From an uncultured Bacilli bacterium (lineage in GTDB: Bacteria; Bacillota_I; Bacilli_A; RF39; UBA660): DNA of 8,182 bases. Each line of letters opens with the position of its first letter. Positions within the stretch are counted from its first letter, which is position 1. The notes beneath the pieces are model-generated. The model ran no database searches, was not told the origin of the DNA, and saw nothing but the letters and a program-made list of their open reading frames with translations. Positions 5,326-8,182 of this stretch are shown here, piece after piece. Position numbers and translations under genes: made by a program. The stretch lies in contig CAPHZB010000062.1 of the NCBI GenBank assembly GCA_948629335.1, positions 1-8,182 of the forward strand, in the 5' to 3' direction.

Positions 5326-5802
5326 ATGAAAGAAATCGGCGAAGCTTTAAAAGAGCAACGTGAAAGCATTGGTATTACAATAGAGGAAGCTGCATTGGAT
5401 TTAAAACTGAAGGAAAGTCAAATCGAGGCAATTGAAAATGGAGATAAAGATGCTTTTCCTGATGTTTTTTATTTAAAGTACTTTATTCGTGATTATTCGA
5501 AATATTTAGGTTTAAATTATGAAGATATGATTGATGAGTTCAATGAGTTTTTATTTGACTATACGTCAAAAATTAGTATTGAAGACATAAAAAAGGCAAG
5601 AAAACAAGTACAAGCAAAAAATGCATCAGAGGAAAAAAGGGTAGCGTCTCCCTATACAATGGAGCACAGGAGAAAATGGAATATTCCAAAATGGACTATT
5701 TATATATTTATAGTACTTTTGGTATTCGGAGTCTTTTTTATAGTCACAAAGAAAATAAATGATACAAAAGAAAATGGCACAGAGGAAAATATAATAAAGT
5801 AG
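5326..5802 (+). CDS. RodZ-like helix-turn-helix membrane protein, short form
   Basis: A 158-residue protein. RodZ connects the MreB cytoskeleton to the elongation machinery and keeps rod shape. Residues about 3-75 are the HTH domain of the RodZ type (EIGEALKEQRESIGITIEEA, then KESQIEAIENGDKDAFPD and YLKYFIRDYSKYLGL), which in RodZ contacts MreB rather than DNA. A charged juxtamembrane stretch follows (KKARKQVQAKNASEEKR), then one membrane helix at about 123-140. Only 18 mostly charged residues follow, so the periplasmic beta domain of full-length RodZ (about 300 residues in Bacillus) is missing. The stop is followed by the pgsA ribosome binding site and start, 7 nt apart, so the two are co-translated. 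The equivalent position in Bacillus holds rodZ (ymfM) before pgsA. Start: ATG after AAAGGAAG (5312-5319). No promoter is seen after rnpB. Confidence 0.85.
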   Translation: MKEIGEALKEQRESIGITIEEAALDLKLKESQIEAIENGDKDAFPDVFYLKYFIRDYSKYLGLNYEDMIDEFNEFLFDYTSKISIEDIKKARKQVQAKNASEEKRVASPYTMEHRRKWNIPKWTIYIFIVLLVFGVFFIVTKKINDTKENGTEENIIK

Positions 5803-5809
5803 GTGTTTT

Positions 5810-6448
5810 ATGAATTTACCAAATAAAATTACATTAACAAGGATTGGGCTTTCGTTAGTCATTATTCTTTTACTTCTTTTTCCATTTGATGCAACGGGTA
5901 TTACCTTACCCACCTTATTTATTAATGAATCAATTGTAGTGGATATTCGTTACTTTGTTTGTGGTTGCTTATTTCTCATTGCATCATTAACTGATTTTAT
6001 TGATGGCTATTTAGCGCGAAAAAAAAATCAAGTGACTGATTTTGGAAAAATGATGGATGCAATTGCTGATAAAGTCTTAGTAGATTCTGTTTTAATTATA
6101 TTGTCCTCAACAGGTTTTATTTCAGCAGTTATTGCAGTTGTTGTGATTGCACGGGATATTGTTGTTGATTCAATTAAAATGATAGCAGGAAGTAAGGGTG
6201 CTGTTGTAGCAGCTATTAAAAGTGGCAAGTTAAAAACCATTTTTCTAATGATTGGAATTACACTTACTTTATTCTATAATTTACCATTCGAATTATTGAA
6301 TTTAAAAGTTTCTGATGCTTTTTTGATTGTGGCAGCTGTTCTTTCTATTATATCGGCCATACAATATTATAATTTGAACAAACAATATATTTCAATGCAA
6401 TCAGAAAATGTAGAAAATGTAGAAAGTGTTGAAAAAATAGACATTTAG
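5810..6448 (+). CDS. pgsA: CDP-diacylglycerol-glycerol-3-phosphate phosphatidyltransferase
   Basis: A 212-residue integral membrane enzyme making phosphatidylglycerophosphate, the committed step to phosphatidylglycerol and cardiolipin. It carries the full CDP-alcohol phosphatidyltransferase signature D-x2-DG-x2-AR-x8-G-x3-D-x3-D: D61, D64, G65, A68, R69, G78, D82 and D86 (DFIDGYLARKK, then FGKMMDAIADK). The four Asp bind metal and the CDP head group. Several hydrophobic helices surround it. It is somewhat longer than the usual ~190 residues, because of an extra loop at about 24-45 and an acidic tail containing ENVENVESVEK, encoded by a short 9-nt tandem repeat. It is translated from AAAGTAGGTG (5796-5805), overlapping the rodZ stop. 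Confidence 0.95.
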   Translation: MNLPNKITLTRIGLSLVIILLLLFPFDATGITLPTLFINESIVVDIRYFVCGCLFLIASLTDFIDGYLARKKNQVTDFGKMMDAIADKVLVDSVLIILSSTGFISAVIAVVVIARDIVVDSIKMIAGSKGAVVAAIKSGKLKTIFLMIGITLTLFYNLPFELLNLKVSDAFLIVAAVLSIISAIQYYNLNKQYISMQSENVENVESVEKIDI

Positions 6449-6452
6449 TAAG

Positions 6453-6474
6453 AATCTGTTCGGCAGATTTTTTT
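6453..6474 (+). terminator. Intrinsic terminator after rodZ-pgsA
   Basis: AATCTG (6453-6458) pairs with CAGATT (6464-6469), extended by a U-G wobble, with a UUCGG-type loop. T-tract 6468-6474 follows. It separates the pgsA operon from recA. Confidence 0.8.
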
Positions 6475-6504
6475 CTTTTTGGAAAAAAAAACACCAAATT
6501 TTAA

Positions 6505-6518
6505 CAAACAAATGTTCG
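6505..6518. promoter_or_regulatory. LexA (SOS) box upstream of recA
   Basis: CAAACAAATGTTCG matches the Firmicutes LexA operator CGAACNNNNGTTCG at nine of its ten defined positions, with the second base A instead of G. It lies 9 bp upstream of the recA -35 box, so LexA would repress recA until RecA filaments trigger its self-cleavage after DNA damage. A lexA gene is not in the window. Confidence 0.7.
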
Positions 6519-6527
6519 AAAAAAGTA

Positions 6528-6556
6528 TTGACAGTTTCAGAATTATAGTATATACT
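6528..6556 (+). promoter_or_regulatory. Sigma-A promoter of recA
   Basis: A perfect -35 TTGACA (6528-6533), 17-bp spacer and -10 TATACT (6551-6556, 5/6). The predicted start near 6563 gives a leader of about 23 nt with AGGAGG at 6573-6578. Confidence 0.85.
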
Positions 6557-6585
6557 GGGTATATCAAACGTTAGGAGGAAACAAG

Positions 6586-7626
6586 ATGGTAAAACCACAA
6601 ACTGATAAAACATTAGATCAGGTATTAGCCGATATAGAAAAACAATTTGGGAAAGGTTCCGTTATGAAGTTAGGTGATCATGAACATAGGGAGATTGATG
6701 TAATTCCAAGTGGCTCATTGTCGCTTGATATTGCTCTAGGGATAGGGGGATATCCTAAGGGAAGAATCATAGAAATTTATGGTCCAGAGTCAAGTGGGAA
6801 AACAACATTCGCTCTTCATGCCATTGCAGAAGCGCAAAAAAAAGGAGGGAGAGCTGCATTTATTGATGCTGAGCATGCTCTTGATCCAACCTATGCGAAG
6901 AAGATAGGTGTTGATGTAGATAATCTTTTATTATCACAACCTGATAATGGGGAGCAGGCCCTTGAAATTTGTGAGGCACTTGTTCGTAGTGGAGCAATTA
7001 GTGTTATTGTTATTGACTCAGTTGCAGCATTAGTACCACAAGCAGAAATCGAAGGAGAAATGGGAGATGTGCATGTAGGGCTTCAAGCAAGATTAATGAG
7101 CCAGGCCCTTCGAAAATTATCTGGTGTGATTAATAAGACAAATACAGTTGCAATTTTTATTAATCAGCTTCGTGAAAAAGTAGGAGTTATGTTTGGAAAT
7201 CCAGAGACCACTCCAGGAGGACGTGCTTTAAAATTCTATTCGTCTGTTCGTTTGGAGATACGTCGTTCTGAACAAATTAAAAGTGGAACGGATATTACAG
7301 GAAATAAAACAAACATTAAAGTTGTTAAAAATAAAATGGCACCTCCCTTTAAAAGTTGTACTGTTGATATTATGTATGGTGAAGGTGTTTCTAAAGAAGG
7401 AGAAATCGTTGATATAGCAAGTGATCTTGGAATCATAGAGAAAAGTGGAGCTTGGTATGCATATAAAGGAGAGAAATTAGGACAAGGAAAAGAGAATGTA
7501 AAAGAATTGTTCAAAAAGAATGCAGCCTTAATGGAAGAAGTTCAAAAACAAGTACGTGCACGATTTGAATTGGATGCACAAGCACCTGTAGAAAAGGAAA
7601 AAGGAATAGAAACGACAGAGGTATAG
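6586..7626 (+). CDS. recA: Recombinase RecA
   Basis: A 346-residue ATP-dependent strand-exchange protein for homologous recombination and SOS induction. Walker A is GPESSGKTT (66-74). The catalytic Glu is E96 in FIDAEHALD. Walker B ends at D144 in ISVIVIDSVAALVP. The L1/L2 DNA-binding region includes INQLREKVGVMFGNPETTPG. The C-terminal tail is acidic. It is of standard length and intact, with no intein or insertion. ATG 6586 follows AGGAGG with 7-nt spacing. It has its own promoter with an upstream LexA box and its own terminator, so it is monocistronic; the common upstream cinA is absent. Confidence 0.99.
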   Translation: MVKPQTDKTLDQVLADIEKQFGKGSVMKLGDHEHREIDVIPSGSLSLDIALGIGGYPKGRIIEIYGPESSGKTTFALHAIAEAQKKGGRAAFIDAEHALDPTYAKKIGVDVDNLLLSQPDNGEQALEICEALVRSGAISVIVIDSVAALVPQAEIEGEMGDVHVGLQARLMSQALRKLSGVINKTNTVAIFINQLREKVGVMFGNPETTPGGRALKFYSSVRLEIRRSEQIKSGTDITGNKTNIKVVKNKMAPPFKSCTVDIMYGEGVSKEGEIVDIASDLGIIEKSGAWYAYKGEKLGQGKENVKELFKKNAALMEEVQKQVRARFELDAQAPVEKEKGIETTEV

Positions 7627-7648
7627 TTCAAAGACCAGTCGTTTTTTT
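7611..7648 (+). terminator. recA terminator overlapping the coding end
   Basis: AACGAC (7611-7616) pairs with GTCGTT (7638-7643), with an inner GGT/ACC pairing (7620-7622 and 7634-7636), followed by T to 7648. The left arm lies in the last codons of recA and the stop codon is in the loop, so translating ribosomes would mask the stem until they release. Confidence 0.55.
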
Positions 7649-7690
7649 ATAGACTAGCATTGAAGTTTAGAACCTACTGTATATCTTTTA

Positions 7691-7711
7691 AGGGTGATGA
7701 AAGCATACCCT
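7691..7711. other. Hairpin in the recA downstream spacer
   Basis: AGGGT (7691-7695) pairs with ACCCT (7707-7711). After a bulged G, ATG (7697-7699) pairs with CAT (7704-7706) around a 4-nt loop. No T-tract follows, so it is not a terminator. The spacer 7649-7800 otherwise shows no gene. Function unknown; it might be part of a small RNA or a remnant. Confidence 0.3.
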
Positions 7712-7800
7712 GTTATTCAGTTTCAGGCGGGATAAATAATAGAATGTAAAGATTAGGCTTTAATAGTATTTGGGATTTTTGATGAGTAAAATGATGGCTT

Positions 7801-7824
7801 AAAAAAAGGGCTACTCTCTAGCCC
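7801..7824 (-). terminator. Intrinsic terminator of the reverse nuclease gene
   Basis: Read on the minus strand, GGGCTA (from 7824) pairs with TAGCCC (to 7808) around a 5-nt loop, followed by seven T (7807-7801). It lies 11 nt past the stop codon of the gene at 7836. Confidence 0.85.
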
Positions 7825-7835
7825 TCTAAAGGAAA

Positions 7836-8182
7836 TTATTTTATTTTTTCAATCTCCTCAATGGATAACTGTGTTGCTTCACTAATTTGTTCAATGGAAA
7901 AACCCATTCGTAGTAAGTTTTGTGCAATTTCCATTCGATTTTTCTGGATTCCTTGTTCAATGCCTTGTTCAATTCCTTTTTCTATTCCAAGTGCTTCCGC
8001 TTTTTCTACTGCTTCTTCTAAAACAGACTCTCTTTCTAACTCTGCTCTTGAATATTCTTCATACATCTCTATTACTTCTTTATCTCGACTATATTGTTCT
8101 ACCTTTTCCTCTAGTAAATCTCTTGCTTCTTTTTCCATTAAATCCTCTCCTAAAGCCTTATCGAATTCTTCTTTCGTTGTTG
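7836..8182 (-). CDS. Rpn family nuclease/transposase, C-terminal part (runs off the window)
   Basis: A reverse-strand frame open to the right window edge; about 114 residues are visible and the N-terminus lies outside. The Met at 8138 is internal, since the frame continues upstream as TTKEEFDKALGEDLM. Visible features: a long charged helical segment (EARDLLEEKVEQYSRDKEV, then ESVLEEAVEKAEALG), a four-residue repeat GIEKGIEQGIEQGI, and a C-terminal helical motif (NLLRMGFSIEQISEATQLSI). This is the typical tail of Rpn/PD-(D/E)XK recombination-promoting nucleases and related putative transposases, whose catalytic core is N-terminal and not seen here. Such genes are often multicopy. The family call rests on the tail only, so activity cannot be judged. 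Confidence 0.75.
   Translation of the reverse strand, partial: TTKEEFDKALGEDLMEKEARDLLEEKVEQYSRDKEVIEMYEEYSRAELERESVLEEAVEKAEALGIEKGIEQGIEQGIQKNRMEIAQNLLRMGFSIEQISEATQLSIEEIEKIK

Noticed and set aside
6406..6435. Short tandem repeat in the pgsA 3' end
   Set aside because: Only about three degenerate 9-nt units in an acidic tail; not a functional repeat array.
5626..6613. Reverse-strand frames across rodZ, pgsA and the recA promoter
   Set aside because: They overlap clearly recognised genes and a promoter; composition is that of complementary strand.
834..7626. TGA reassigned to Trp, since none of the genes ends in TGA
   Set aside because: Trp residues checked in the sigma factor, RodZ and RecA are all TGG, and AT-rich genomes favour TAA/TAG anyway.

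Overview
The window is AT-rich chromosomal DNA of a low-GC Gram-positive spore former, most likely a member of the Bacilli or a related uncultured gut lineage. The evidence is a type-B RNase P RNA, GpsB, two alpha/beta-type small acid-soluble spore proteins (SASPs) with sigma-G-like promoters, a Firmicutes-type LexA box before recA, and strong AGGAGG ribosome binding sites. All Trp codons I checked are TGG, so the standard bacterial code fits.

Layout. Positions 1-833 are mostly non-coding: a terminator from an off-window gene (25-56), a bidirectional terminator (174-213), a short uncharacterised reverse reading frame (199-420), and a 104-bp miniature inverted-repeat element (438-541) with apparent 8-bp target duplications. 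There follows a two-gene unit: an ECF-type sigma factor (834-1304) and a single-pass membrane protein that overlaps it (1297-2340), probably its anti-sigma/sensor. thiI (2616-3794, tRNA 4-thiouridine synthesis) stands alone. Next are two paralogous SASP genes (3877-4092 and 4284-4475), each with its own candidate forespore promoter and its own terminator.

The second half is a conserved Bacilli housekeeping neighbourhood: gpsB (true start GTG at 4615, with a near-consensus promoter), rnpB (about 4940-5304), a RodZ-like protein, pgsA and recA. The usual cinA between pgsA and recA is absent, and recA has its own promoter and LexA box. The genes link cell-wall growth and division (GpsB, RodZ), anionic phospholipid synthesis (PgsA), tRNA maturation and modification (RNase P, ThiI), DNA repair (RecA) and spore DNA protection (SASPs).

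The right edge holds the C-terminal part of a reverse-strand Rpn/PD-(D/E)XK-type nuclease-transposase gene with its own terminator.

I saw no clearly new multi-gene defence or mobile system. The least ordinary items are the miniature element, the rnpB ends (the P1 helix reaches into the gpsB stop codon and abuts a T-tract), the truncated RodZ, and the ECF/membrane-protein pair with a dyad and a possible leader peptide upstream.
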